Below are positions 13,135-24,775 of a stretch of DNA of 64,000 bases, in pieces. The notes below the pieces were generated by a model. It was not told the origin of the DNA, did not search any database, and saw only the letters and a list, made by a program, of their open reading frames with translations. The translations under genes and the position numbers were made by a program. Each line of letters begins with the position of its first letter. Position 1 is the first letter of the stretch. Source of the stretch: Cloeon dipterum (lineage: Eukaryota; Arthropoda; Insecta; Ephemeroptera; Baetidae); assembly GCF_949628265.1 (NCBI RefSeq), contig NC_088786.1, forward strand, positions 27,425,681-27,489,680, read 5' to 3'.

Positions 13135-14909
13135 TTATTTCCTTTTCAATTCGCTAATTTTTTGCAGATTTTGTAGCACAAGTCTGCTCTGCACTGCATT
13201 GTACTGAGCGTTCGCCAAAATCTTGTGTGAGGCAGCGGCAGTCATATTCTTGCAATGCTTCTAAATAAAAATAAATGTGCTTTTATTAACACACGCAATG
13301 GCAAACTTTCAGATTCTACCTGTTTGTGATCAGAGGTCTCACTTTCGCTGCTGCTCCTAAGTTTGGATAGATCCAGGGGCGGAACAAATGCAGTCGGAAG
13401 TTTGCTGTATGGCCTGGGGGAAAGCAGCGAGAAGGCAGCTGGCGACTTGAGCCGTTTTACCATTTCTCCATCTCTGGCAGGGACACTGGCAATGTTGAGT
13501 TGAGTCGGGCGGCTCTTTCTGCACAGCCGCCACTGAACTGATGGAGGGCCCATGATTGGGTTTTCAGGCGTTTGTGCAGTCCATCGCTCTACTCTGGATC
13601 TCGAGTCATCTTTAGGGAGGCTCTGTAAGCTCAAGTCATTCTCGCAGCTTGACTGGTCGCAAGACTTCTTGGAAACGCTGGAAATGATGATAGGGGTAGA
13701 GGTCTTTGACGGCAGGGATACCGACTCAAGGGACTGCGATTTTTCCTGGAAACATATCTTGGTTTGAGCGTTTATAGAATTGTGATGCTAGTTTGCTTAC
13801 CAAGGTCTGCTCCTCTGCTGGGCTTGGTGTATTCCTCTCGACATTGACTTCAGTTTTAGTGTCTGGCATGGTGAGGCTTATACTGCGCTCAGAGTTGCGC
13901 TTGGACACTTGCACATCCTGGTTTCCTACCCAAAACTGAAATTGGAGGAAATTAAGGCTCTTAAATTTTATATGAATAGATTATAATATACCTCTATCAA
14001 GCTCTGATCACAATCATCCTCATCACCAGCAGAGACTTCTCTTTCAAGTGAGGCATCGCAGGACTGAGACCTTTTAAAGTTGTGATGAGCAATAGATTCT
14101 AAGTCAGGGTGATAGGGAGGTAGCACCACTCTTCTGTCGTAGGCAGCATGCTCGATCCTCACATTGTCCATCATGAGTTGTTTCTTCATCAGCTCACGTT
14201 TCAACAGTTCATTCTGCTCCTGTTTAAAATTGAGAACATGGGGCATTAAATTTAACTAAAATAGCTAGACCAAGTCCTACACAGAATTCACATAAATATT
14301 GTGTCAGAGGAGTAAGAAAAAGACGTACAGTGAAAGTATCAAATAATTTGGATTCCTCAAATATTTTCTGCACTGCATACTTTTCATATTTGAGGGAAAG
14401 CAAAATGACTTCACTCTATCTTAATTTTTCTAACATTTAAATTTCCCTACCTTCAAGAGATCTATGACAATTTTGCACTCGACATGTGGATCCTCGTCGA
14501 GCTCGACGAGTTCATCCTTGCAGCAGTCAAACAATCCATAACGAGGAGCAACCTTTTGATGGCGCATTATGGTGGAGGAATTTGGCACGGAGGAGGCGAG
14601 CGATGCGAGGCTGACTGAGCGCGAAATTCCCGAGTCGTGCTGGGACGCGGCGAATTCCACCGAAAGGGTCGACTGGGCCCGCAGGTCCCCAAGGGAGCTC
14701 CGCAGTTTGGTGGGAATGCGCGAGGGCCGCCTCTGCAAAGGCGGCGGCCGCTGCATGCTGGGAACGGAGCAATTCTCAGGGCGCAGGTTGGGTCGGCGTG
14801 TTGTGCGTGTCGGCTGGAGCGGTGCTCGGCTGGTGCTGTGCTGTTTTGTTTGCTGGTGCGCTGGAGGGCAGGTGTGCGGATTCTGAATGCTTTCGCCACC
14901 GGGGTGCAT
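13135..14909 (-). CDS. Unrecognised 457-residue protein, possibly regulatory
   Basis: Five exons: 14451-14909, 13992-14219, 13801-13935, 13320-13745 and 13135-13260. All introns are phase 0. The first ATG follows an in-frame stop. Residues 1-80 are Pro/Arg/Ser-rich and look disordered. Residues about 125-153 hold an acidic patch (FDCCKDELVELDEDPHVECK) leading into a charged helix (EQNELLKRELMKKQLMMDNV) that could form a coiled coil. The middle is Ser-rich with several possible phosphorylation sites (RSVSLASLASS, KRSQSCDASLE). The C-terminal 40 residues are again helical (NAVQSRLVLQNLQKISELKR). No transmembrane segment or signal peptide is visible. I do not recognise the family. The layout suggests an intracellular scaffold or centrosome/cytoskeleton-type protein, which is a guess. 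The 3' end faces the aminopeptidase gene with about 350 bp between stops. Confidence 0.8.
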
Positions 14910-17259
14910 GCGCACTTGTGTCACTTTTGGTTAGCTACCCCTCAGGCTGAGTGCAGAGACTGGATTTCCGCTCCACGAAGGCCTCGGTGGGGGGTGCATT
15001 TTGATTAGATTGATCGACTGCGTTTATAACTAAGACTCTGTGATTTTTATGTCAAGGCTGACGCACCTAATGAAAATTAAACGATCTAGTACATGCTCCA
15101 AATAGTGGAGTTTTTGCGCCCCGTTATTGATTTTTGATGTTGCGCTTGACACACGCCTTTATTATGTATTTTGGCAACCTCCACACAAAATCACCACTAA
15201 TGAAATATTTTAATTTCTTTAATTAGTTTTGCTTGATTGCCAAACAACCATAATAGTTTCAATTTTCTATGGATGAACCAACCTCATGAAGTGTCGACAG
15301 TTTTAATGCGACTATTTTTATTTCGGAAGATTAAATTGGGGCACAATTCCTCATTCTGTTTCTATTACATCTGATAAATTTTGTCACGATGCTCTTGTTG
15401 ACAAAGGGGACATTTATTTATGGATTAATTGTATCGTAAAAGGAAAAAACGCAGAAAAAATAGTGAAATACAAAAAATTAAAAATACCTGGTTTTTATTT
15501 TATCCTTTGAAATGGCGTATAAATATGAATGTTGTGTTAGTTTCTTTTAAAACTAAATAAAATAGAATAAATATACAAAACTCAAATAACCAAATAAAAA
15601 AAAAAAATCATCTGTCGTGAAATAAGCCGACTTACAGATTGATCAGATGATGTGTAATAACGAAACTAGTTGGAAATTAAGTATGCTCTTACAAATAGGA
15701 AATATTACAGGGTTTCGGATTTTATTTTAACGAAAATATACTCTAAGTCAGAATTTAAAAATTAGAAATCATCCTCACTACATGCAACGAAAATTATCGG
15801 TTTTAAGCATGAAATTGTTGTTGTTTAAGCAAAACAAAACAGGCTTTTAGTCTGTCGAGCGGTTGGATTAAGTAGATTAGTAGCAAATTTTGCTGCTATA
15901 TTTTATTCACGAATTTCAGCGAACTTATTTTATGTTATGTTTATAAATAGTTTACTCTATATTATGATAAATATTATTACGTTTTAGGAGAAAATAAAAA
16001 TTAATTTAATAGAAATTAAAAAAAATATTTGCCAGAATGGATATCAATTATCCCAATTATGTATGTAATAGTGAATTATTGAGAGAAAAGTCCAATAACA
16101 TGCTCTCGTACTGTACTGCAGCTATGCTCATACAAAATTCCAACAGTTCTTTTAACTCTACAAATTTGTAGTGCTCTAAAAAATTCCCAGGATGGAATCA
16201 GGCAAAGAATGCTGTTAGCGCCAAGGTCTGTACTCTTCCTTTCTTTTCCCTACGCGGGCTCTGCACTTGAATTCGAATGAATGAACGCAGCTGCAAAAAT
16301 ATCCCCTTCCACATAGGCTAGACAAAATTGGAATAGAGGAAGTGGGAGGCAACGAGGCAACACCCATCACACATTCTTTTCCTCCACTCGCTCAAAACAA
16401 CCTTAAAACGACGAAAATATATTTTCGTTGGGCTCTTATTTGGCTCGTTACTTTTAGGTTGAAACTGGCTGGAAGTAACAAACAACAGTAAAAACTCAGC
16501 TGATGAAACTAAGATAAATGTAGGTTGCATTCATTAGTTGTATTTTGTACAGTTGAAATTTCTTTCAAACATTTATAATTCGCCCCTAAAAATTAATCTA
16601 ACCATACACATCTTCCAGCAGATTAGCTGAATACTAACACTGTCTGTCTCCCTCTCCTGTTATTTTTTTCAAGGTTGAAGTAATTTATCATACATAAATA
16701 TAGTCAAATACTTAAGTGCGCTGCTATAAGTTTGCGGTAGAAGTGTGAGGACTGTGAGGAGAGAACTCAATTCAAACTTAGAACTTAACCGTCTTTTTTG
16801 CTTTGCAGGTTGTTTTTCGTTTCAATGCCAGTAATTCTACAATATTTCCTCAAAATATCACAATATTATTATAACCATATATTATGCTTGTAAGCCTATA
16901 ATGTATATCATACACTGCTGGTCATTGGCAATACTGCTCTTTGTCCTGTTAATACCTACTGAAGAACCTAGTATTTTTTATTTCAAAGCTTCAGCTGTCC
17001 TCCGCGAAACGTTGGTTTTTATTTTGCTTGTCGGTTGGTGTTCAGTTTAACTATTTCAAGACAAGTCGGCCCAAGATTTTTTACTCCGCCACCTCGTTCC
17101 TTCCTCTTATCCAACTGTGCAGTTTCAGAGCGCTTGAACACATTTTTGGACGCTCGCCAACCCCAGTCACAGCACGTATTCTGCCGGGTGAGCTCAAGAC
17201 CTTCGCAATCCCAGATCAAAGCCTTCTATTTTCGGGCCGAAGACTGGCAGTTCGTGAAA
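14910..17259. other. Intergenic region between divergent genes
   Basis: AT-rich DNA between the unknown minus-strand gene and the plus-strand arrestin-domain gene. Nothing coding is supported. The last 250 bp are probably the promoter and 5' untranslated region of the arrestin-domain gene; its frame stays open upstream to about 17035 but contains no ATG before 17260. Confidence 0.5.
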
Positions 17260-19776
17260 ATGGGCCTGGAAAAGTTTCAAATTTACTTCGACAATCCGCA
17301 AGCTGTGTTCTACACCGGTCAAAATGTGTCTGGGAAAATTGTTCTTGTCACCAGCACCCCCAAAAAAGTCAGAGGTACGTTTAAATTTCCCCGATTTTTA
17401 TTTTTTGGGGCTTAATTCATTGGTTAAATTTTGAACACAGCGATCAATGTAAAAATAAAGGGCGAGGCTAAAGTGGCATGGACAGAGACCAGAGAGCACA
17501 CTTCCACAACTACAACCACGTCCACCGATGGTGGTGCTTCTTCGACGCCTGCTACTCAAACGGAAACTGTAACGTTTTCTAATGAGGAAGTCTATTTTGA
17601 AAACAAGTTTACTGCTTATGGAGGAGGTGATGATTACACTACCTTTATAAACATAAAGCACTATCTTATGATGATTTTTCCATTCCAGGGAGTGACCAAA
17701 CTCTGACCGCTGGAGAACACTTATTTCCATTCAGTTATGTTTTGCCGACAAACCTGCCTTCGTCCTTCGAGGGCGAGCACGGCCACATCCGGTACACGGT
17801 TCGAGCCGTCTTGGACAGACCCTGGACATTTGACCATGAAGCTAAAGCCGCGTTCACCATCATCAGCACCCTTGATTTGAACACCGAGCCTCAGGCAGCT
17901 GTCTGTGAATGCAAATGCTTGTTCGTTTCATTGTTCATTTACACTTTGGGATTGACAGGCACCGGCAAATGCACAAAAGTCGAAAACGTATTGCTGTCTG
18001 TGCTGTGCCTCTGGTCCAGTCAACGTCACCCTGTCCCTGCCGACTGGTGGTGCTGTTCCAGGCGAAACACTTTTTCCTACCTTGGACGTAGAAAATAATT
18101 CCAGAGTCTATCTCAGCCTAATAAAATTGAGGCTGAAAAAGGTGAGTTAATGTTAAATATTTATTTAGAGGGCTATAATTTTGTTTTCTCTCCTTTAAGC
18201 GCCTTCTTTACAAAGCTAGAGGCAGCACAAAGACTGAGGAAATGAGCATTGCAGAGAAAAATCTTGGCTATGTGGACTCTGGGCAGTCACACACTTTTGA
18301 ACGAGAAGCTCTGCTGGTTCCGTCTTTGCCTCCCTCCAACCTGAAGAATTGCAGCATCATTGATTTGGATTATTACCTTGAAGTAAGTTTTTTTTACATT
18401 AGTGAATGTGAAATGTTAAAATTTAAATGCAAGATAATTTAAATGGAACAAAAGCCTAGGCGAGTAGCATAATTTAAAAATGTTAAATAGGAAATTAAAA
18501 TCTGAAGATGGGATGCAATATTTTTCCAAGATTGAGCAGTCAGGAATTAAAATATAATCAAATAGTTTGATGGAAAATTCAGAAGGGTGCAGCGGTTGGT
18601 TCTGCCCCTTTGATAGTAATTGCCGATTCATTCACACGCCTATTTGATAGTTAGTGGGTGAGTTGGTAGGTAGGTTCAAAGCCAGGTTTGGTGATTATGC
18701 CTGGAATATGAAGAAATCGCAATACAAATCAAAGCTGTATTAAAATTTGCTATTAGTTTCTGTTCTCCATTAATTTTTTGAATTATAATTAAATTCCTAG
18801 CCGTAAAATCTTGGAAAAGATATAATTCCATCTTTGGATTTTACTACCCTTTTCACTGCTTTTCACCATCCTAAAAATTAAGTGTTAGACCTCAACCTCT
18901 ACCATATTTACATTGAAAACCTAAACCTGTTTGCTCTGGTTAGAAACATAACGATATTTAGCAAGCACAACTATAAGTAAAGCGTCTTGAATACTTAAAT
19001 TTTTAGTGCTACAGTTCAATCTACTTAAATTATCTGGTGAAGGTAAAAATATGATGAAAACAAGTTAAATAACCTCAAAGATACTAGCTTGGCAGCGCGG
19101 TTGACAATAGCATTTTGTGAGGAAACATACAGACTCCCTTTTTTATTAAATCAAATTTTGTAAAGTGAAACAGTAAAACAAAATCCATATTTGACTGATG
19201 CCACTCTTAGTAGATTTCTTGCTGAATAAAGCAATTATGAAAAATTGTTTTTTAAAAAAAAATGTTGTTGTTCTTGGGCTTAAAAAGTCACATTTAACTT
19301 TGCCCATAGTATGAAAGCCGATAGAATTTTGCGAGAAACCTTCCAAGATCCTGCCCCTGCTTACAAATTATTTATTTGAATTATCTACTAACATAATTAT
19401 TCATTTTTCTCAGGCACATTTTACGTCTTCTGGATGGAACAGCAACTTTGAATTGCGTGTGCCCGTGCTGATTGGCACCATTCCGCTGCACCAAAACTTC
19501 GCCCAGTACACACCGGCCGTGCAGAGCCAGCCCCTCGGCTGGAACTTCAGTCCCTCGGCGCCGTACAGAGATGGCTCGCCTAGCTACCCAGATCTACGTG
19601 AGTACCATTACATTTTCTTCTTTCTTTATTGCTGATTGCTCTACTCATCATCAGCGCCCCCAACTTACCAACAATCGGTGTTTGGTGCTCGCAGCGTTGT
19701 TGAGAGAGCAGACAACCAATATATTTATGGAGAGAAAAACTTCGCACCAATGTATCCTGTGTACCACCATTCCTAA
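17260..19776 (+). CDS. Arrestin domain-containing protein (alpha-arrestin, ARRDC2/3/4-like)
   Basis: Seven exons: 17260-17374, 17441-17626, 17689-17900, 17959-18141, 18200-18382, 19414-19597 and 19655-19776, giving 394 residues. Alpha-arrestins are adaptors that bring NEDD4-type ubiquitin ligases to membrane receptors and so steer their endocytosis. The N-terminal arrestin fold begins MGLEKFQIYFDNPQAVFYTG and contains the typical GEHLFPFSYVLP and RYTVRAVLDRPW segments. A CCLCCASGP motif opens the C-terminal arrestin fold, as in vertebrate ARRDC proteins (CCFCCRSGP). The fold ends with LRVPVLIGTIPLHQNF. The tail has one PPxY motif (PPPTYQQ), the family's WW-domain ligand, so NEDD4 binding is likely. 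The end of exon 3 is uncertain: a GT donor after 17900 and a GC donor after 17894 both keep phase 0 and differ by two residues. Exon 2 has a Thr/Ser-rich loop (TSTTTTTSTDGGASST). Confidence 0.93.
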
Positions 19777-20811
19777 AGTCACTGCTCATGCCACGGTGCC
19801 CGTCCTAATTGTTTGACAAAATGGGACGTAAAACATGATATTCGTTATTGATGTTCAGCAAAATAAGCCGTATTTGATACGCTCTCTATGTATTCATTAT
19901 TCAAGCTATTTTTGAATGATTATGGCAACTTGCACTTTTGCATCTGTTACATCAGATAGAGATCAATATCTCAATACTTTATATTATATATAAAATACTC
20001 GTCGAAGGGTTTTTTTCGGAAAAAAAATATAATTTGATATAACAATGTACGCTGTACTCAAACTTTTTTATTTGCTTATTAGCAATATTATGATAAAATG
20101 GCTTCACTTTCTAGTAGTATGTAGTTTACTCGAAGATTAATACTGTTACTGTACACATTAGTAGCACAATAAATTGGAAGTAAAACACAACTTTGCTTTG
20201 TTTTAGATTATGTCCTCAACCGTTTTCTAGGTTAGAAAATAAATGTAATCAAGATTTTGCAGTTCTGCAAATTTTTCTAGAACTAACAATAAGTTCAAAA
20301 TTTTGTGAAAAATAGTTGCCTATTTTTAGGAAGAAAATTTGGAAGTACATCTTTTTGCTCATTGAACACAGTTGCAAATCATCCTTTTTTGTAACCACAT
20401 TAACTTCCAAATAAAGTTCCGCAAATATCTAAAAGCCGTAATAGATATATTCAAATTTAATTTTCACGCGAGTTGAATTTATTTAATGAAGATACCAGCA
20501 ATAAATTTTCGCCATTTTCGTACAGGCCATTACTATAGCTTCTTAATGGCAACCTGTATTTTTGTAATTATTAGAAATGCTGTTTGACATTGGTCCCCAA
20601 AAGCGCTCTTTTAAACTAAAGGACACTAAAACCTTCATCAAAATTGTATTTTGCAAGAGAGCACAACAGGATTTTTAGCGTTGCAGCGCCATTGACATCC
20701 AGGAAGCGGACTGGTTTTACTTCCAGTGCACATGAAACGAATACAAACGAAACACAGCGTTCGTTGTGAATTTGGGTGACGTCAAGAATATCGCAATTTC
20801 TATACACTTCA
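19777..20811. other. Intergenic region
   Basis: About 1 kb of AT-rich DNA with no supported exon. A TGACGTCA palindrome lies at 20777-20784, about 28 bp before the start codon of the odorant-binding-protein-like gene. This could be a CRE/AP-1-type site, but the match is short. Confidence 0.4.
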
Positions 20812-22135
20812 ATGGCTGTTTATTATTTTATTATAACAATTGGAATATTTGCATTAAGAGTAAGATTTTTTAAATTAAATTTTTCAAATTCGGAAGGCAT
20901 AATATAATGTAATTTTGTTTGTGGAAATTTTAAAGGTGCTCGCGGATGATGAAGAATCAAGTGAGTCGTTATATTCTGTTTTTTCCCTCCTAAGTTTTAA
21001 TTCTTTTGAACGAAACAGCTTGCGGCGATCGCATGAAAAGGCTGCGTGAATTTTACTGCGTTTCAAACTGCATTGGGCTCTCAAGTCCTGAGAAGGATCA
21101 ATCAGCAATGCTTGCGGGACGCACAAAAGCAGTTAACGTAGGCTTCAACTGCAGCATTCAGGAATTTTCAGTAAGAGGAAACTTCAAACTTAAAGAAAAC
21201 ATAATATACGTCTTCAACTTGTAAACTCAGGGCCCGAAGGTTGGGGTTTGCTGCCAAAGTTTTCCAAATTTGGCCCTCTCTGAAGCTCCAGTTCGCGCTG
21301 ACTGCGTGAAAAAGAATAATGGTCTTAAGGCATCTGAGTTAGAAATTGCTCACAATGAATACATTTTCAACAAGTGAATAATTTGTTTGCTTGTCATAAA
21401 CTAGCTTACTAACGTATTTCATTAGATGGCAAGGAGATGCAAATACTATTGAAATCGAAAAGGCTGCGAAAGGTGAATTATTGTGAAAATTTGAATTCAA
21501 CCTGAAACTTTGTATTTTTATTCCAGTCAACAATTTAGACAAATTGTTTGTAAGGATGTGAAAAATAAGGAAACGCAAAAGAGTTAATGTTTCGATATTT
21601 TAGCAATACATGGAATGCATCTTTCTTGGTGAAATAGCACAAGCGAAATTTAAGCTTGTAATATTGTTACAAAACAAAAAACTACAGATCTGAACGAGTA
21701 TAACTTAAATTTTAGATGACTCCAGACGGAAAAATCGACGGAGACAAAACCGATGCGGCATTTAAGGCCGCACTACCGCCTTCTGCCCCAAAGCCCTACA
21801 TCGACCTATTTACGAAAGCAGTGGCTAACTGCACAAGCAGCGTCCAATGTAAAATAGTTTTTATCAAAAAATGTTTTCTAAATAAAAATTTGCAGTGACA
21901 TTTCCCGCGAGCGCTATCAAAGTGGGTGACAAGACAGTTCAAGCCGCTCCTTTCCTGATCACGCAATGCTTGCGAAAATGGATCATTCTGGTATTGTACA
22001 CTTTATTTTCATCACAGAACCATCGTTACAAATTTCAAATTTCTCGAAAAGGAATGTCCAAACGCCGGCACTACCGTCAGTAAAGCGTGCCAAGACACTA
22101 AAAATAATGTTAGAGGCTGCGATTTTTATCTTTAA
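20812..22135 (+). CDS. Plus-C-like odorant-binding protein
   Basis: Ten small exons: 20812-20859, 20936-20960, 21019-21170, 21231-21373, 21426-21472, 21527-21549, 21604-21657, 21716-21848, 21896-21990 and 22052-22135. All phases agree and give 267 residues. The first exon is a signal peptide (MAVYYFIITIGIFALR). The mature part has 13 cysteines. Landmarks are GVCCQSFPNLAL, which resembles the CC-x-x-P-x-L of Plus-C odorant-binding proteins, then YMECIFLGEIA followed by MTPDGKIDGD (the C-x-n-DGxI region), and a tail with ECPNAGTTVSKAC and NNVRGC (the last cysteines). Such proteins carry small hydrophobic ligands in sensillar lymph or haemolymph. The family call rests on cysteine pattern and length, not on a search. 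The last junction uses an acceptor at 22051; one at 22018 would lose the final cysteines. AATAAA follows at about 22182. Confidence 0.7.
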
Positions 22136-22267
22136 AGTGTTATTGGAATCTGGGATATAAACTGAGTGGTTCTTTGTTATTAAATAAATACAAAAAAATA
22201 AACGTATCAATCAATAATTCATGGAGTTTATTTTTTATTTTTTATCAAACAAAATTCTGAAGTTCCA

Positions 22268-22496
22268 TCATTGTTTACTGGATGAGTCCAAATCTTCAAT
22301 CTTGTCAGCAATCGATTTCATAGACTTCGCTGCATCGCGAAGTTTGCCGACGACCTTTTTATTGCCTGAACTCTGACCCATCTGTGAAAAATTAAGACAA
22401 TTAAGCTAAAATATTCACATGACTTAAAAATGAATTGCTCACCGAAAGTGTGACCAAACCAAGAAACAGAAGCACGGCGAAGAAAAACAAACGCAT
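22268..22496 (-). CDS. Small secreted peptide (55 residues)
   Basis: Two exons, 22443-22496 and 22268-22381, joined in phase 0. Exon 1 is a signal peptide (MRLFFFAVLLFLGLVTLS). Exon 2 encodes a 37-residue peptide (MGQSSGNKKVVGKLRDAAKS, then MKSIADKIEDLDSSSKQ) that is Lys-rich, cysteine-free and likely to form an amphipathic helix. This could be an antimicrobial-type or other secreted peptide; no family was recognised. A TATA box (TATAAAA on the minus strand, 22522-22528) lies 26 bp upstream of the start codon, which supports a real promoter. Confidence 0.7.
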
Positions 22497-22521
22497 ATTT
22501 ATTCTCTTCGCAGCAGACCTA

Positions 22522-22528
22522 TTTTATA
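22522..22528 (-). promoter_or_regulatory. TATA box of the 55-residue secreted peptide gene
   Basis: TATAAAA on the minus strand 26 bp before the ATG at 22496. The short distance implies a very short 5' untranslated region. Confidence 0.55.
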
Positions 22529-22940
22529 TCGCTAAAGTGAGTTGACAATGCAACAATGACGCAAGTGTTGCACCATGGTCGAATCAAACGGATGCTATCA
22601 AAACATGGCTGACTGTTTGGCTTCACGGAAACGATATTGCGAACACTTCAAATCAGAAATTTTCATGTCCGACGCATTTTTCCACGATCAGGACAAAACC
22701 ATTTCTGAAACTTTCAAACCCTCCATTGGAATTGAAATATTTTACTTCATTTTTAGTGCAAACTCTGTGACCAATTAACTATTACCATCAACTTGACAAC
22801 TTGACTATGATAAAAACAATAACTCTTTTCTCAAGCTGCCAAAAATAAAACAGAGTGGTGAACGTTGAGAAAATTTTCTTTAATTTGTCTGTTGTATATA
22901 CACTTTTTAAGTTTACAGTAAAGATTTCATTTATTCATAA

Positions 22941-23078
22941 TCATTTTCTTTGAGCAAATTTCACCATCTTTTTTATTTGTCTGGTAATCTCAATATATGA
23001 TATATTTATGGTTTTGTTCATCTCACCAGCAAATGGTTTCACACTTTCATCTAATTTTTTTAAATATATTTCATTTGT
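22941..23078 (-). CDS. Possible second exon of a related small cationic peptide
   Basis: An acceptor-like tract (TTTTTCTTTAG) at 23079-23089 opens a 45-codon frame that ends in TGA. The peptide starts TNEIYLKKLDESVKPFAGEM and ends TRQIKKMVKFAQRK. It is cationic and probably helical, with one N-glycosylation sequon (NIS). Size and layout match exon 2 of the neighbouring 55-residue secreted peptide, although the sequence does not clearly align. I could not find its signal-peptide exon upstream, so it may be a relic of a tandem duplicate or an exon whose partner I missed. Confidence 0.35.
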   Translation of the reverse strand, partial: TNEIYLKKLDESVKPFAGEMNKTINISYIEITRQIKKMVKFAQRK

Positions 23079-23324
23079 CTAAAGAAAAATGATTTTAAGT
23101 TCAAAAGGAAAATTCCTCCCGGCCATTTTTAGTCTTTTGCCCTTCATCCCATCAGCCTGACGAGATCAGGCCAATTTCATAAAACTAAATTTCTCAAGGG
23201 AACCCCCACCATTGGAATTTATTAAATCAGGGAAGGAGCTCGTTGCCGAAAAACCGTATGGCAGCAATGCTTTTCGCTGATTAACAATAGAATAGTAAAT
23301 AGTTGTAAAATTTAAAGTAGTAAA

Positions 23325-23404
23325 AATATTGGCATAACCTGCTCTGTCACCTCTGACTTTTGGATACTGTCTACTTTGCAATTTGCCTTTTAAATTCAGT
23401 ATCT
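23325..23404 (+). repeat. Dispersed repeat, copy 2
   Basis: Counterpart of 4831-4900 in the same orientation, with small gaps. The block GCATAACCTGCTCTG (23332-23346) also occurs at 41836-41850, in intron 5 of the ACE gene, which suggests a third, more decayed copy. Confidence 0.5.
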
Positions 23405-23681
23405 TTGATAAATTTTGCATAAATCTTGCAAGGGTAAATAGGAGTTAAATATTTAGTCCGATTGGAGGACAAGAAGGATAATTCGTTGTTACCTAAAAAG
23501 AATGTTATAATATATCATATCTACAAAAAAGGCAAGAATGGTAAAAGTCCATACTAGCCATATCTAAAAATGCAGGGATATTTCATTGTGATTCAAATAA
23601 TACACCGATTGTTTCCACCTAAAATCGAATTTATTTTCCCATGCAATTATCAACCAAATTTTAACAAGTTATAAGTTTTAT

Positions 23682-24049
23682 TCAGGGGCTGGCTGTGGTG
23701 GAGGTAGTGGTGGAAGAAGCAGTGGTTCTTCTTTTGCTGTTTCTACCTTCATTTTTTGGCTTCCTTGGCACTTTTGCTGGCTTTTTCAGTTTCCTCTTCA
23801 GCGATTTCTTTGGTTTCTTAGTTGTTGTTGTTGTTGTTGTTGTTGTGTCCTCCTGAGCAGGTACACCTGCAGCCACTGGATTTTGTACTGAAGCTTGTGC
23901 CAGATTCTGCTCAGGATTATTGCTGGGCTCCTGAGCCAGCACCAAGACGCATGCTGCAGCGACGAAGAGAGAAACGATCTATACGAAAAGTTATTATCAT
24001 TTCATGAGTCATGACTGGGAGAATTCCATGCACTTACGAGAAACTTCAT
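23682..24049 (-). CDS. Secreted Thr/Lys-rich low-complexity protein (102 residues)
   Basis: Two exons: 24038-24049, which encodes only MKFL, and 23682-23978, joined in phase 0. A signal peptide (MKFLIVSLFVAAACVLVLA) is followed by a Gln/Asn/Pro-containing stretch (QEPSNNPEQNLAQASVQNPV), a run of nine threonines encoded by an ACA repeat, a strongly basic segment (KKPKKSLKRKLKKPAKVPRK) and a Thr/Ser tail (TTASSTTTSTTASP). There is no cysteine. The Thr tracts could carry mucin-type O-glycans, and the basic core could bind polyanions or chitin-type matrices. No family was recognised. A TATA box lies at 24102-24108. Confidence 0.75.
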
Positions 24050-24101
24050 GATTGATCAGAGTTTCAAACCGTACTGTGGCTCACTAGCTCCCTACGCCAT
24101 T

Positions 24102-24108
24102 TTTTATA
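24102..24108 (-). promoter_or_regulatory. TATA box of the Thr/Lys-rich secreted protein gene
   Basis: TATAAAA on the minus strand, 53 bp upstream of the start codon at 24049. Confidence 0.55.
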
Positions 24109-24467
24109 CCTGCGGATGTTTGGTAGCTTTGAAAGCGGCCTTCGCGAACGGGCAGGGCAGCTAGTGATCGTTGCGTGTGCTAAGGACGGAAATTCATTTC
24201 CATCTATCATTGCAATGATGAAATTTTTTGAAAAATCTCCGATGCGATTTCCATGAACCTGACAGAGTCAAATTCTCATCGCAGCAGCCAGTCTCGTTTC
24301 TCGTTTACACGAGTCACCTGGTTTGGACCAAATTAATTAAGCCCGAAAACTGACATCAGCAAAGACCCGAAAAAGTTTTCCTCAAAAAGTAAAATGCCTG
24401 AAAATTTCTGGCAATTGTAATTTGCAAAATCCAAAAAATGGACTTGTGTCAGCAAAGTTGGTGTTCA

Positions 24468-24775
24468 TCAAGTTGGCTTTGCCATCGTCAGGTAGGCCAA
24501 CCGCTTGACGTGCGGGTTGCAGCAGCGAAGGAGAGCACTTTCGCCGCCTTGTCGCGCGATGTCCGCGTGCTTTTCGCGTTGCGCTCCGTTTCCCTGTTTT
24601 CCAGCGTGGCGCCGCCGACGTCGTAGCGCGTGTAGAGCGCGTTTTGCGCCCGCGTTACGTCCAGAACGTGGCACTTTTGGCCGCGTTCAGCTCCATGCCA
24701 CCGCTCGCGCACCACGTAAACACCGTATCCAAGTAGTCCAGCAGCTCCTCTGCGTCACCGGCTGTTGTTGAAATA
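24468..24775 (-). mobile_element. LINE reverse-transcriptase fragment
   Basis: Reading the minus strand gives segments typical of the thumb side of a non-LTR reverse transcriptase: AEELLDYLDTVFTWCASGG, MELNAAK, then CHVLDVTRAQNALYTRYDVG and GATLENRETERN in another frame. This matches the pattern W-C/N/L-N/K-C-x-V in such elements. A third frame (HADIARQGGESALLRCCNPH) continues the similarity, so at least two frameshifts are present. The fragment is only about 300 bp and has no ends, so it is a 5'-truncated, decayed copy. It is GC-richer than its surroundings. Confidence 0.7.

Noticed and set aside
14569-15008. Several 80-123-codon frames on both strands around the first exon of the unknown gene
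   Set aside because: They are frame shadows of the GC-rich exon 14451-14909.
22575-22778. 67-codon plus-strand frame divergent from the small secreted peptide
   Set aside because: No signal peptide, no splice context and no similarity. It overlaps the promoter side of a better-supported gene.
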